From the NCBI GenBank assembly GCA_902706205.1, contig CACSKA010000002.1:434001-498000 (forward strand): DNA of 64,000 nt. The letters run 5' to 3'. This stretch comes from Chryseobacterium sp. 18061 (lineage in GTDB: Bacteria > Pseudomonadota > Gammaproteobacteria > Enterobacterales > Enterobacteriaceae). The notes under the pieces are model-generated. The model saw only the letters and a program-made list of their open reading frames with translations. It had not been told where the DNA came from and made no database searches. Positions 55,801 through 64,000 of the stretch are shown piece by piece. How positions within the stretch are numbered: the stretch's first letter is position 1; each line of letters begins with the position of its first letter. The translations under genes were made by a program, and so were the position numbers.

Positions 55801-58800
55801 GCCGCCGACACCAGAAATCAGGCCGCTGATGGTGTCATTCAGATTGAGATTGCCTTCGCTGAGGGTGTTATCGCCCAAGGACACGCTACCCGCCCCGAAG
55901 AGTGAACCGACGGAGGTTTTACCGGCTGAGTCATCCAGAATAACGCGCGCGCCGCTCAGGTTCGCCACCCGTGCATTAGCCGCCTGAGCCTCTCCTGCGA
56001 AGGCCACCAGACCGCTGTTGGTGGTGACGCTGGTGCCGCCGTCGGCACTGCCTGACATCAACATTTGTGAATCTGCATCGACGTTAATCGCTGCGCTGCC
56101 GGCATTACTGCTGCCGGTAAATCTGGCGGTGCCGTCGGTCAGGTCGATGGTGCTTTGGCCCGCGCTGGCGCTGTCATTGAACGTCAGGCTGGCGCCATCA
56201 ACGTCAAAGGTGTGCGCCTGGGCATTGGCGCTGCTGCGGAAATTCACCCGCGCATCGTCGTTGAGCGTCACCGTGCTGTCCTGTTTGCCGAACGCGCCCG
56301 TGGCATTTACGTTCACATCCAGCGTGCCGGTGCCATTTTTACCATTGACCAGGGTGTTACCGAGATAGGTATTGGCAGTGTTGAGCACCAACTGACCTGC
56401 ACCGGTTCCGGTAGAGGTGTCTTCAATCGTCAGATTGCCGTCGCCGCCTATCACGCCGGTCGGGGTGAAGATATGACCGTACGCATCCAGCGTGCCGCCG
56501 CCGGTTTTATCGAGGAAGATTTTACGGTTAGTGGTGAGATCCGCCCCGGAGCGCAGAGTTGCATCGTTTTTCAGCGTCACAGAGGTTCCGGCATTGCCAA
56601 GGCTACTGTCTTTCGATACCTGCAACGTGCCGTTCCACACTTCCACACCGCCGTTAATCCGGTTGTCGCCATTGAGTACCAGCGTGCCCGGATCGGTTTT
56701 CAGCAGACGGGTGACGTTCAGATCCCCGTTGCTGTCACGGTCACCACTCAACGCAGGGGTCACACCCAGGGGGTCCGTATCCTGCACCAGATTGGCGTTG
56801 ATGGTGGTGGTTACATCTTCACCTGCCCCGCCGTCGCCGACGCGGATCAGGAAGTAGCGGTTGGCTACCGTTTCGCCTTGCGCGCTATAAGTATTCGTCG
56901 GGATCAAACCGGTTGCAGCATTGGTGGCTACAAACTGCAGTTCGCTGCCGTCAACCGGGTTCAGACTATAGCCGTCCGAAGTGAACTGCATCCCGGAAGT
57001 CACCACCTGCGTCAGCTTGCCATCGACTTCCTCCGGCGTGATATTCACCGCGCTGCCCGCGCCCTGGAATACCGCAAAGGCATGCTGCGCCCAAGGCGCA
57101 TTGCCCACACCACTGCTCTGGGTCCACTTGTTAGCAACCCCGGTTAACAGAGGAGACCAGTTGCCGACGCCGCCGTCGACCTTGCCATTGCCGTCGACAC
57201 CGTCGCTGCCGTGGTTAGCCGCCGCATCACCGTCCCAGAACTGCAACGCATTGGTCGGGTCAAGGAAGTTAAGTACCAGGTTAACCTGCTGCGGTACGTT
57301 GGTCTGGACCTCATATTTCGAATCCGTTGGCGGCAGGGCCACGATATTCAACCCGTTTCCACTCAGCGCACCGCCGTAGTTATACAGACGGTAGACACCC
57401 GGGAGGAAGGTGCCGCCCTCTGCCAGGCTAACATCAAGATTGCCGTTAAGATCTAAATCCTTGCCGACGTTCACTAAGTCGTTGTATGTCCCACCCGGCA
57501 CATACGCTTCGCCCAGTTGGAACTCACTGGTGGTATCGCTCGCCAGCGCAAGGCTGCCGCCAATGGTGAATTTCCCGGTACCCAGATCGCCCGGGGTGAT
57601 TTTCGCACCACCGGTATTAAAGGTGACGTCACCGCCCAGCGCACCCACGCCGCCTAATGTCGCGCCGCCAAACACCGTTGTTGTGCCAGTGCCGGTTTGC
57701 ACGCCGTTGACCAGCAGCGTGCCCGCCTGTACTCCGGTTAATCCAGCGTAGCTGTTGGCACCGTTGAGGCGCGTAATCCCTGTGCCAATCTGACGGAAGT
57801 TACCCGCGCCGGAAATCACGCCGTTGAGCGCGACGTTATCGGAGTGGTTAACAATCAGATTGCCATCGTCGGTGATGTTGGTTTGGGTCGAAAGCAAACC
57901 CGTGGTGCCGCCGTTGCCCAGTGCCAGCGATGAACCGCCGCCGATATAGGTATTGCCGGTATAGGTGTTGTTGCCGAGCAGGACGGTGCTCCCGTTACCG
58001 ACGCGCTCCATGCCGCCGGTGCCGGAAATCACGCCGCTGTAGGTCTGGTCCGTTCCGTCGAAGGAAACCAGGCTGTCGGCGCCTGACGTCGAAATATTGT
58101 AGTTGTGGATCGTCGCCTGCTGCGGCGTAGCTGGAGTGATGCTGTCACCGCTGCGCAACGTCGCGCCATTATTGACGTTGATAACCGGCGTTCCGGAAAG
58201 CGTCAGATCGTTGACGATGCGCATGTCTGTGGTCGCGCCATTCAGCGTCAGCGTGCTCCAGCCGGTGCCAATGTTGGTGCCGGTCTCCACGTTATCCGCC
58301 AGAAGGCTGCCGATCGCCGCCGGCGCGCCTGCTTTGTTGGTACCATTAAAGGTCAGCGTGCTGCCGGTGCCACCCTGGCTGAGAATATGGGTGGTCGTTC
58401 CGAGATTAACATTGCCGACCGTGGCGTTGTCCTGGCCGTCGCTGCCGGTGAAGGTCACACCGCCGTCAAAGGTGCCACTGTTCCAGGTGAAGCGGTCGCT
58501 ACCGCTGCCCAGCGTCAACTCCCCACGTGTACTGCCCCCGCTGAGCGTCAGAGAGTCATTCCCGCTGCCGGTGAGAACCGCCTGCGCCGTAGATGACGCG
58601 GCGCTGAGCGTGCCACTATTGGTGATAGTGTTGTTGCCGCTGCCGGTGGCATCAATGAGCTTCGCGGTCTGGCTGCTGCTGGTGATAGTGCCGGTATTGC
58701 TGATGGTGCGGTTCGCCGCACTGCCGTTAAGCACAATCAGTGAACTGGAGTTGCTGGTGCTGCTGGAATTAATGGTCCCGCTATTGCTGAAGGCTGTGGT

Positions 58801-61800
58801 GTTGGCCGCCAGAATAGTACTGCCGGTGTCGCTGGAGGTTTGGATATTTCCCCGGTTGGTCAAGCTGCTGGCGTTGGTGGCGTCAATCGCCGCACCCGCG
58901 TTTGCACCCATGGTAATACTGGTGCCAGAGTCAACCGCACCGCTGGTTTTCGCCAGTATCCCGATACTACCCGCCCCTAGGCTGGGATCGACGTTACCAT
59001 TGATGATGTAGCCGATACCGATGGTCAGATTCCCGGTGGTGGCCGAGCCGTCCTCTTTCATAAAGGCGAAGCCGCTGCCGCTACCGCTGACATTGAGTAC
59101 GTTCCCGCTGCCCTCAGCCGAGAAGGTGACCGCGGTACGGATCGCCGGGCCATCGTCAGCATTGATAGTGACATTGGTCAGATTAATGTTGCTGGAGTCA
59201 GCATTGTTGTTAATCCCGGCGCCGCTGTCGGTAATATCGATGGTGGTATTGCTGGCAGTGAAAGAGGACGCGCCGGTACTGTCGATGAGCACCCCATCGG
59301 CCCCCCTGCTGGCGCTGATATGGTTGTCGGTCCCGTCGACTGTCAGTTTTGCACCCTCCCCGGTGAGTTGTACCGCCGCCAGGCCGCCATTTGCCGAAAC
59401 ATCGCCCAGTTGATGGACAATGGCACCCGCCCCCTGAACCCGCACCCCAACGTTTTCGCTGCCCTCTACACCGGAGACGGTAATGGCGCCGGTATTGGTC
59501 AGTTCACCGGCATTCTGGATATCCACACCGATATTACCCGCACCAGGCGCCACTGACGTACCCGCCACACTGACATCCGAATTGATGATTGCTTCGCCGC
59601 CATCATGCAGCAGTACCCCGGTACTGGTGTTGCCATTCAGGATGAGATCCGCCCCGATATTGAGAGCCAAATCCCCTTTATGTGAGACGTTGTAGCCGAC
59701 AATACCGGTTTGTCCCGCCACTGACGCAATTTTCGCGTCAGAACTGACTTTGGTATCAAGCGCGTCATCATCACTGCCAATATCGCCACTGATGCTGTAA
59801 TTACGCCCATCCACCTGTACGGCAGTGGTGTTATTACCATTCAGATTGATTGCACCATCGCTGATGGTGCCCACCGCGCCGCCAGTCACTTTCACCCCAA
59901 CGGCGTTCTTGCCGCTGACATTGATCAGCGCACTACCGGTTTCTAATACGGTTTTCACTGTACCATCTTGCGAGAGACCATTAGCAAAGACCCCGGTGGA
60001 ACTTTCACCGGCAACCGTCAGATTGTAGGCCCCTCCCGTCGTCGTACCGGTAAAGGTCGCCCCTCCATCAACTGCGAACAGAATAGACCTGGCTTGCTCA
60101 TCATCCGTGACGGTCGGGTTGGCGATATTGATACTCGCACCCTGCCCCCAAGCGTAGTAACCAATCTGGTCGGTATTTTCAAACGTTAAGGAAGCAGGCG
60201 CGCCAACGTTAATGGTCGCATCACCACGCGCATGAGCACCAATCGCCCCCGCAGCAAGCAGGCGCACAGTCGAATCCAGTTGCACCGTCGCCTTTTTGCC
60301 ACTATCACCTTCGGCATACACCGCATAGTTACGATAGGCATACGGGTTTTCCTCGGTGCCGCCCAGGTCCCCCTCCGCGCCGACGGTAATGGTGCTGTTG
60401 TTGGTGGATGTCATTGTCGCGTTAGCGGTACTCGCCTGTACGCGCAGTGCGATATTGTTGTCGCCATCAACCTGAATATCACCGTTATTGGTAACGGTGC
60501 CGGTATTATCTTTAACGTACATCCCGTAGTTAGCCGCGGCAGAGTCATTAACCAGCCTGCCCAAGACGTTAATATTCCCGTCGTTGGTGACCGTTGCACC
60601 ACCGCCATTGACCAGGATCCCCGCCGCATTACGGGTATTCTCCATCAGGGTAATTTCCCCGGTGGTATCGTTGAGGACAGTCCCGTCGCCAATGGTGACA
60701 ATCGCAGCCGTCAGATCGCCACTGCCTGCCAGATTGACTGCCGTAGGTTTTGTATCATTGATGACGGGAGTGCTACCCACATACATTGCGCCCTTGTTGG
60801 TGAAATTGGCGGTGTTGCCGGTGAGCACGCCATAGGCACCGCCTTTACCATCGGTATTGTGACTGTTGCCGACAATCGCGATAGTGGCGCCTTCGGCGTT
60901 AATCACATTAGTGGCATCTGCCGCGATTATACCGTAGGCGTTATGCGTCGCCGTGTCAGTAATGGCAACGTTAATATGGCCGTTGTTAGTGACGGTACTG
61001 TCGCCAAAAGCGTTAATAGCCACAGACCCGACGTTATTAACGTTTTGGTTGCTACCGTTTTTTTCGAGGAACAGCCCGGCATTGAGTACACCGTTATTCG
61101 TGGCCGTTGAGTCGTAAGCCTGCATACCTACCGTTACCGGGCTGTTGCCGCTACTGCTCCAGGCGTTGATTGCACCGTCATTGGTAATCGTCGCCCCATT
61201 CTCAGCGTCCATCACCGCCGTTGCCCCATCCACCGCCAGGCTTCCAATCTCCGTCACTGTACCGCTGGCATTGGCTCCGGTCGCATAAATAACTCGTAGG
61301 TCACCGGTACTTAGCGTCGCGTTATTCGTGTGTCTGCCCAAATCATCCCAGACGTTATACGTCACGTTGATGGTGGTGCTTTCCGCCTGACCCAGCATAT
61401 CGGCAATGATGCCGTTGTAGACCGTTTGCGCCTGCACAGAAGACGTTATCGCATCGCTGCCATCCACTGACGCCCCCGCCAGCAACCAGTTCTGTACCTG
61501 TGACTGACCGGCATATGCCCCCTGACCCACCAGGTAATCGTTAACATCGGCAATATCAGCGGAAGAGGAGATGTGGAATTCTTTGTCTGCAAGCTTAATG
61601 ACACGTCCTGTATTCGCAATTTCCTGATACTGCGGCAAAGTCAACGTGTAGTCGTATTGCGTACTTTGTACGCTGGTTGCGCTGGACTGTTCGCCGATAA
61701 CCGCCGCCGGGCGGAAATGGATGTAGTTATCAGATTCCCAGTTCGCCGCCCCCGCATTTCCGCTGTCAGCCGCCACAAACGCCAGCGTCGAATTCTTCGC

Positions 61801-62595
61801 CAGTAAATCGATGGTGTTAGTGGGCGCTGAAATAGCCGTATTGCCAGTGGTATCCGCACCGACGTTGATATTGGCCGTGCCACCACCTTCGCTGACGTAG
61901 ACGATGCCAAAATCATTCAATATACGCACCGAATTATGATCGTACACCGGTATCTGCATATTGGAGACGGGCACATCAGCGGCCGATGTAAAGGAACCAG
62001 AATCATAGACACTGACCACTTCATAGCTGCCGTCCAGTCCAGGCACTTCAACATTCAGCTCCTGATTTTGCTGTGGACGCGCCGGGCTGGGGGAGTAGGT
62101 AAAGTCGGCGATATTATCGGCCGTAATCGGTGTGGTAACGCCGTTCGAGTCCGTTGCGCTAATGGTCACGATACGGTTACCTGTACCGGCTGGCAACGCA
62201 TTAACCACCGCTACCGGATTATTGCTGACACCGTTGTTGGCATAGGTCGGGAACGTCGGGATACTACCGCCAATATTCAGCGTGGTGCCAGCCGGATAAT
62301 TGATCTCTCCTGAGCTGGCATCAATGTTATAGGCTACGCCAGTAGAGATAACCCGATCAAAGTCGTAATCTGGTAATGTCGAGAATGTGTAATTTGGATA
62401 ATTATCCGCCCACAGCACATCAACAACAGCAGCGAGAGCAGCGGCAGGCATCAACCCAGTGACAAGTACCCCGGAGAGCAGAAGTTTTCGCCGTCCAGCG
62501 CGTGATGCTTTTCCTCTATGTCCGGCAGTAAATTCTGCGACTGGGATAAATGCGGAGGCAACGTGGCTCCAGACAAGACGATAAATTCTGTTCAT
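52843..62595 (-). CDS. Giant autotransporter adhesin (type Va, PATR repeats)
   Basis: Protein of 3250 residues (ATG 62595; 62601 also possible). The extended signal region MNRIYRLVWSHVASAFIPVA (ESPR type) precedes the hydrophobic core GVLVTGLMPAAALA. A passenger of about 2900 residues follows, rich in Thr, Asn, Gly and Val. Its first half has many short repeats (NNGTVTNDGNI-like) and its second half has autotransporter-associated beta-strand repeats (GGLTKAGDGMLTLTKDSSYSG, LVLNGNNSYRGGNTVSGG). The C-terminal barrel of about 280 residues ends LSASLGMKIRF. An RGD occurs near residue 790. Two related modules lie at about 56800-57640 and 54930-55630. Predicted surface beta-helix, probably adhesion or aggregation. 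Single intact frame. Confidence 0.93.
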   Translation of the reverse strand: MNRIYRLVWSHVASAFIPVAEFTAGHRGKASRAGRRKLLLSGVLVTGLMPAAALAAVVDVLWADNYPNYTFSTLPDYDFDRVISTGVAYNIDASSGEINYPAGTTLNIGGSIPTFPTYANNGVSNNPVAVVNALPAGTGNRIVTISATDSNGVTTPITADNIADFTYSPSPARPQQNQELNVEVPGLDGSYEVVSVYDSGSFTSAADVPVSNMQIPVYDHNSVRILNDFGIVYVSEGGGTANINVGADTTGNTAISAPTNTIDLLAKNSTLAFVAADSGNAGAANWESDNYIHFRPAAVIGEQSSATSVQSTQYDYTLTLPQYQEIANTGRVIKLADKEFHISSSADIADVNDYLVGQGAYAGQSQVQNWLLAGASVDGSDAITSSVQAQTVYNGIIADMLGQAESTTINVTYNVWDDLGRHTNNATLSTGDLRVIYATGANASGTVTEIGSLAVDGATAVMDAENGATITNDGAINAWSSSGNSPVTVGMQAYDSTATNNGVLNAGLFLEKNGSNQNVNNVGSVAINAFGDSTVTNNGHINVAITDTATHNAYGIIAADATNVINAEGATIAIVGNSHNTDGKGGAYGVLTGNTANFTNKGAMYVGSTPVINDTKPTAVNLAGSGDLTAAIVTIGDGTVLNDTTGEITLMENTRNAAGILVNGGGATVTNDGNINVLGRLVNDSAAANYGMYVKDNTGTVTNNGDIQVDGDNNIALRVQASTANATMTSTNNSTITVGAEGDLGGTEENPYAYRNYAVYAEGDSGKKATVQLDSTVRLLAAGAIGAHARGDATINVGAPASLTFENTDQIGYYAWGQGASINIANPTVTDDEQARSILFAVDGGATFTGTTTGGAYNLTVAGESSTGVFANGLSQDGTVKTVLETGSALINVSGKNAVGVKVTGGAVGTISDGAINLNGNNTTAVQVDGRNYSISGDIGSDDDALDTKVSSDAKIASVAGQTGIVGYNVSHKGDLALNIGADLILNGNTSTGVLLHDGGEAIINSDVSVAGTSVAPGAGNIGVDIQNAGELTNTGAITVSGVEGSENVGVRVQGAGAIVHQLGDVSANGGLAAVQLTGEGAKLTVDGTDNHISASRGADGVLIDSTGASSFTASNTTIDITDSGAGINNNADSSNINLTNVTINADDGPAIRTAVTFSAEGSGNVLNVSGSGSGFAFMKEDGSATTGNLTIGIGYIINGNVDPSLGAGSIGILAKTSGAVDSGTSITMGANAGAAIDATNASSLTNRGNIQTSSDTGSTILAANTTAFSNSGTINSSSTSNSSSLIVLNGSAANRTISNTGTITSSSQTAKLIDATGSGNNTITNSGTLSAASSTAQAVLTGSGNDSLTLSGGSTRGELTLGSGSDRFTWNSGTFDGGVTFTGSDGQDNATVGNVNLGTTTHILSQGGTGSTLTFNGTNKAGAPAAIGSLLADNVETGTNIGTGWSTLTLNGATTDMRIVNDLTLSGTPVINVNNGATLRSGDSITPATPQQATIHNYNISTSGADSLVSFDGTDQTYSGVISGTGGMERVGNGSTVLLGNNTYTGNTYIGGGSSLALGNGGTTGLLSTQTNITDDGNLIVNHSDNVALNGVISGAGNFRQIGTGITRLNGANSYAGLTGVQAGTLLVNGVQTGTGTTTVFGGATLGGVGALGGDVTFNTGGAKITPGDLGTGKFTIGGSLALASDTTSEFQLGEAYVPGGTYNDLVNVGKDLDLNGNLDVSLAEGGTFLPGVYRLYNYGGALSGNGLNIVALPPTDSKYEVQTNVPQQVNLVLNFLDPTNALQFWDGDAAANHGSDGVDGNGKVDGGVGNWSPLLTGVANKWTQSSGVGNAPWAQHAFAVFQGAGSAVNITPEEVDGKLTQVVTSGMQFTSDGYSLNPVDGSELQFVATNAATGLIPTNTYSAQGETVANRYFLIRVGDGGAGEDVTTTINANLVQDTDPLGVTPALSGDRDSNGDLNVTRLLKTDPGTLVLNGDNRINGGVEVWNGTLQVSKDSSLGNAGTSVTLKNDATLRSGADLTTNRKIFLDKTGGGTLDAYGHIFTPTGVIGGDGNLTIEDTSTGTGAGQLVLNTANTYLGNTLVNGKNGTGTLDVNVNATGAFGKQDSTVTLNDDARVNFRSSANAQAHTFDVDGASLTFNDSASAGQSTIDLTDGTARFTGSSNAGSAAINVDADSQMLMSGSADGGTSVTTNSGLVAFAGEAQAANARVANLSGARVILDDSAGKTSVGSLFGAGSVSLGDNTLSEGNLNLNDTISGLISGVGGGLEKVGSGILTLTADNTFTGATSVMKGVLLINGDQSAATGATSVASNATLGGEGTLGANVTVADNGHLTPGKDLSSVGVLTMNNLTLANNSQLDFQFGKSNVPDANDPLNDLLVVNGDLTLDGRLNITQTPGGKFDIGVYRVINYSGNLINNSLLLGNVPDAANQLYVQTSVANQVNLVNTSGLVLNFWDGTGGVNGILKGNGKIDGGDGVWQNSGGNDNWSTDQTDPDGTINAPFSDGAFAVFSGRKGNVTVDNSLGEVLISGAQFTTNGYVINDGVITTNTADTVIRVGDGTALGKLYTATINSQITGSGGIDKTDVGTLVLNGNNSYRGGNTVSGGVLQVSGDQNLGAADTSITLNGGTFRYGEAFDTARAWTVGDNSGTIDTNGNDVSLLSAVSGSGGLTKAGDGMLTLTKDSSYSGLTTIRNGTLQLGNGGSTGSVAGNILNLDTLVVNRNNTVDLDGVISGTGDFIQRGSGTTVLNGLNNWSGYTLVENGTLLAGGVSRFSAKSSHIVSRDATLDTGGHNQTVANLVNQGTVNLRGGNVGSTLTVNGDYVGMEGTIKIAAQQHSPGVADKLVINGGTATGTTMLDIDVSQLGEPTTGDGIMVVEAKNGATTTAQTTKDAFNIGGDKLIAGAWQYQLYAGSASGAGEDWFLRAGYSPVVPGFDTVAAIVRQADLFVLGTLHQRVGDEQPWRADVPEDQEGRFWARYMTKTVDIHLDDATSSKSHSQYDGMQIGFDLWQNDQWRSGIYTTFMDLDSSVSGNTGMGGGSAYNSTFSSYIGGYATWTDTNGFYVDNVLQYGYHSVDLKSEGSSDTYHPNGNTVTASVEVGKPWQLGDSNWAIEPQAQLVWQWSNFDDVTLNDGVDTHVSTDADSAVIGRLGARLTADYDTDMGKVKPYVRVNFWKELTDGEDSVTYSNGGNSHGKTTLKANQQFSATEAAVGATWVVTNDVQAYTEVGKTWDNGDNTNVDADLSASLGMKIRF

Positions 62596-62601
62596 ACGCA
62601 T

Positions 62602-62877
62602 TCCATTAAAAATCAAGCAGTTGAATAAAATAAGCACAAGGGCAAACAAAAAGGCAGGGCTGTTACTTTTTGTAAAAGTAGTACACGTCGTTTGAATCGG
62701 CCTTCCTAAATGTGAAAAAATGAAGCAATTTGTTGCAGCGCAGTAAATCAACGAAGCGCAAACTCACCGCAGAGTCTGCTGCCGTTGCGTTCGTCGTTGA
62801 GATGATTTTTAGGTGCCGAATTGAGCAGGTGGAAGGGATCCACTATTATCAAAGGTAGTCAAAACGGGAGTGATTTC
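62602..62877. promoter_or_regulatory. Divergent control region of autotransporter and diguanylate cyclase genes
   Basis: About 276 bp without a supported gene. AT-rich on the autotransporter side with several short direct A/T runs. I do not recognise a specific operator. Confidence 0.5.
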
Positions 62878-63978
62878 ATGGATATCAAGCACAGCACCGG
62901 AGAAGTGGCGATCGCCAGCGTGAAGGGTTACCTCTGGTTTTTGTGCCTGAACATTATTTTTGCCGCCTGGTTATTGGTGCGCATTCTGAGCGGCGATTCG
63001 GTGGCCTTCAACACCCAGCACTACATGCTACCGCTGTGGAGTATTATCGGCTTTTCCGTGATCAATTTATGTACCACTATCACCTTACGTGACGGTATCA
63101 ATGAAGGGCTGTATCAAAAATGTCTGCCGTTAATCGTGCTGACCTTTAGCGTGTTATGGTCGATCCTCTTTTTTAATATGCTGAATGATTTTAAGCAGCC
63201 GACGATCACGATAGTGATATTGGTGATCATTCTGCTGCCCGCCACCATTACGTTTTATATATCCGGTTTACTGCTGACTCTTTTTTGCATACCCATCATT
63301 ATTTCAATGGTTTACGGCGAAATAGTGTCGCCACTGGAATTCCCTCTGCTTCTGTGGGCTGGAACAGTCATTATTCTGGCAGTAGTACTGTCGGCTCGCT
63401 ATATTCTGCTGGAATCCTATTTGCGCACCCAGCGCAGCGAATACGAAAGAAATGTACTGATTAAAAAACTGCTCAGGCTCGCAAACTACGACACCCTGAC
63501 CGGCCTGTTTAACCGTCACAGCCTAACGGAATCCTTTGCCCGCAGCACTCGCCAACTGGAGCACGGTAAAAAATCGCTGTTCTTAATCGTACTGGATATC
63601 GATTTTTTCAAGCAGTACAACGATATGTATGGCCACGTTCAAGGGGATAAATGCCTGATCCAGGTGTCTCGCTGCATTGAGCAATCCCTGCGTAAAGCCA
63701 GCGACGCTGCGTTCCGCTTCGGCGGCGAGGAGTTTGTGGTACTGGCGGTGTGCGACCGATTGCCGAATGCGATAGATATCGCCAAGCGTATTCAACACGC
63801 GCTGGCCGACGCGCGCATTCCGCACAAAGGGTCAAGCGTTGCACCGCGCGTGACGATCAGCCAGGGTATCGCCCAGTGGCATCAGGGTATGCCGCTAGAG
63901 GGTCTGCTGGAAAGTGCCGATAAACAGCTTTATCAAGCCAAACGTGACGGGCGAAACCGGATCTGCTGGGAGCGTTAG
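62878..63978 (+). CDS. Membrane-bound diguanylate cyclase (GGDEF protein)
   Basis: Protein of 366 residues: about five to six hydrophobic helices in residues 15-185, then a coiled linker and a GGDEF domain. The catalytic motif RFGGEEF is at 280-286, with the preceding LVLDIDFFKQYNDMYGHVQGD metal/GTP segment and the start motif NYDTLTGLFNRHSL. An active-looking GG(E/D)EF; no clear RxxD inhibitory site. Makes c-di-GMP. Start ATG 62878 has CGGGAG upstream; a TTG at 62821 is unlikely. Divergent from the autotransporter gene, suggesting linked control of adhesion. Confidence 0.92.
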   Translation: MDIKHSTGEVAIASVKGYLWFLCLNIIFAAWLLVRILSGDSVAFNTQHYMLPLWSIIGFSVINLCTTITLRDGINEGLYQKCLPLIVLTFSVLWSILFFNMLNDFKQPTITIVILVIILLPATITFYISGLLLTLFCIPIIISMVYGEIVSPLEFPLLLWAGTVIILAVVLSARYILLESYLRTQRSEYERNVLIKKLLRLANYDTLTGLFNRHSLTESFARSTRQLEHGKKSLFLIVLDIDFFKQYNDMYGHVQGDKCLIQVSRCIEQSLRKASDAAFRFGGEEFVVLAVCDRLPNAIDIAKRIQHALADARIPHKGSSVAPRVTISQGIAQWHQGMPLEGLLESADKQLYQAKRDGRNRICWER

Positions 63979-64000
63979 ACGCGGGGAATGAACCAGTAAT

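Noticed and set aside
54880..57147. Long plus-strand open frames opposite the autotransporter (for example 54880-55734 and 56155-57147)
   Set aside because: They are antisense shadows of a single intact 3250-residue frame with clear domain structure; their composition lacks protein families and starts.

Overview
The window looks like the chromosome of a ram-carrying member of the Enterobacteriaceae, close to Enterobacter, Lelliottia or Kosakonia. Gene content and order match the Escherichia coli ent/fep/ybd region gene for gene. E. coli, however, lacks the ramR-romA-ramA locus, and here a peptidase gene rather than cstA follows entH. Species was not determined.

Layout. 1-11014: end of an M20 peptidase gene, then entH-A-B-E-C (minus), fepB (plus), entS (minus) and fepD-G-C (plus). 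11031-19600: an 8.6 kb insert where E. coli carries fepE. It holds a chaperone-usher fimbrial operon ending in a LuxR-type regulator gene, plus two divergent IprA-type regulator genes, and related GC-rich repeats lie at both ends. 19622-28225: entF, ybdZ and fes (minus), then fepA and entD (plus). 28196-35611: an acetyltransferase gene, ybdK, ybdJ, a second exported Fes-like esterase, ramA, romA, ramR, ybdF and nfsB. 35649-41745: a toxin-antitoxin pair, an XRE/MmyB regulator divergent from an MFS exporter, ybdG and pheP. 41851-46524: a TonB-dependent receptor, a YncE-like propeller lipoprotein and a FadL-family porin. 46721-52732: a tightly packed five-gene envelope operon of unknown role (MscS-type channel, two Omp85-type barrels, another barrel, DUF4056 protein). 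52843-62595: an autotransporter of about 3250 residues. 62878-63978: a divergent diguanylate cyclase.

How the genes work together. The dominant theme is catecholate iron acquisition. EntC/B/A make 2,3-dihydroxybenzoate; EntE, EntB, EntF, YbdZ and EntD assemble enterobactin; EntH proofreads; EntS exports. FepA, FepB and FepDGC re-import the ferric complex and Fes hydrolyses it. Fur-box-like sequences lie in each divergent ent/fep promoter region and upstream of the second esterase and the YncE/receptor pair. The second theme is surface structure: fimbriae, the giant autotransporter next to a GGDEF protein, and the MscS/Omp85 operon. The third is stress and drug response: RamA/RamR, NfsB and the MFS exporter.

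Least explained parts: the MscS-Omp85-DUF4056 operon; the fimbrial insert with its repeats, an apparent frameshift in one regulator and an 18-bp palindrome; and the exported full-length Fes-like esterase. All names come from reading the sequence and recalling families; no database search was run.
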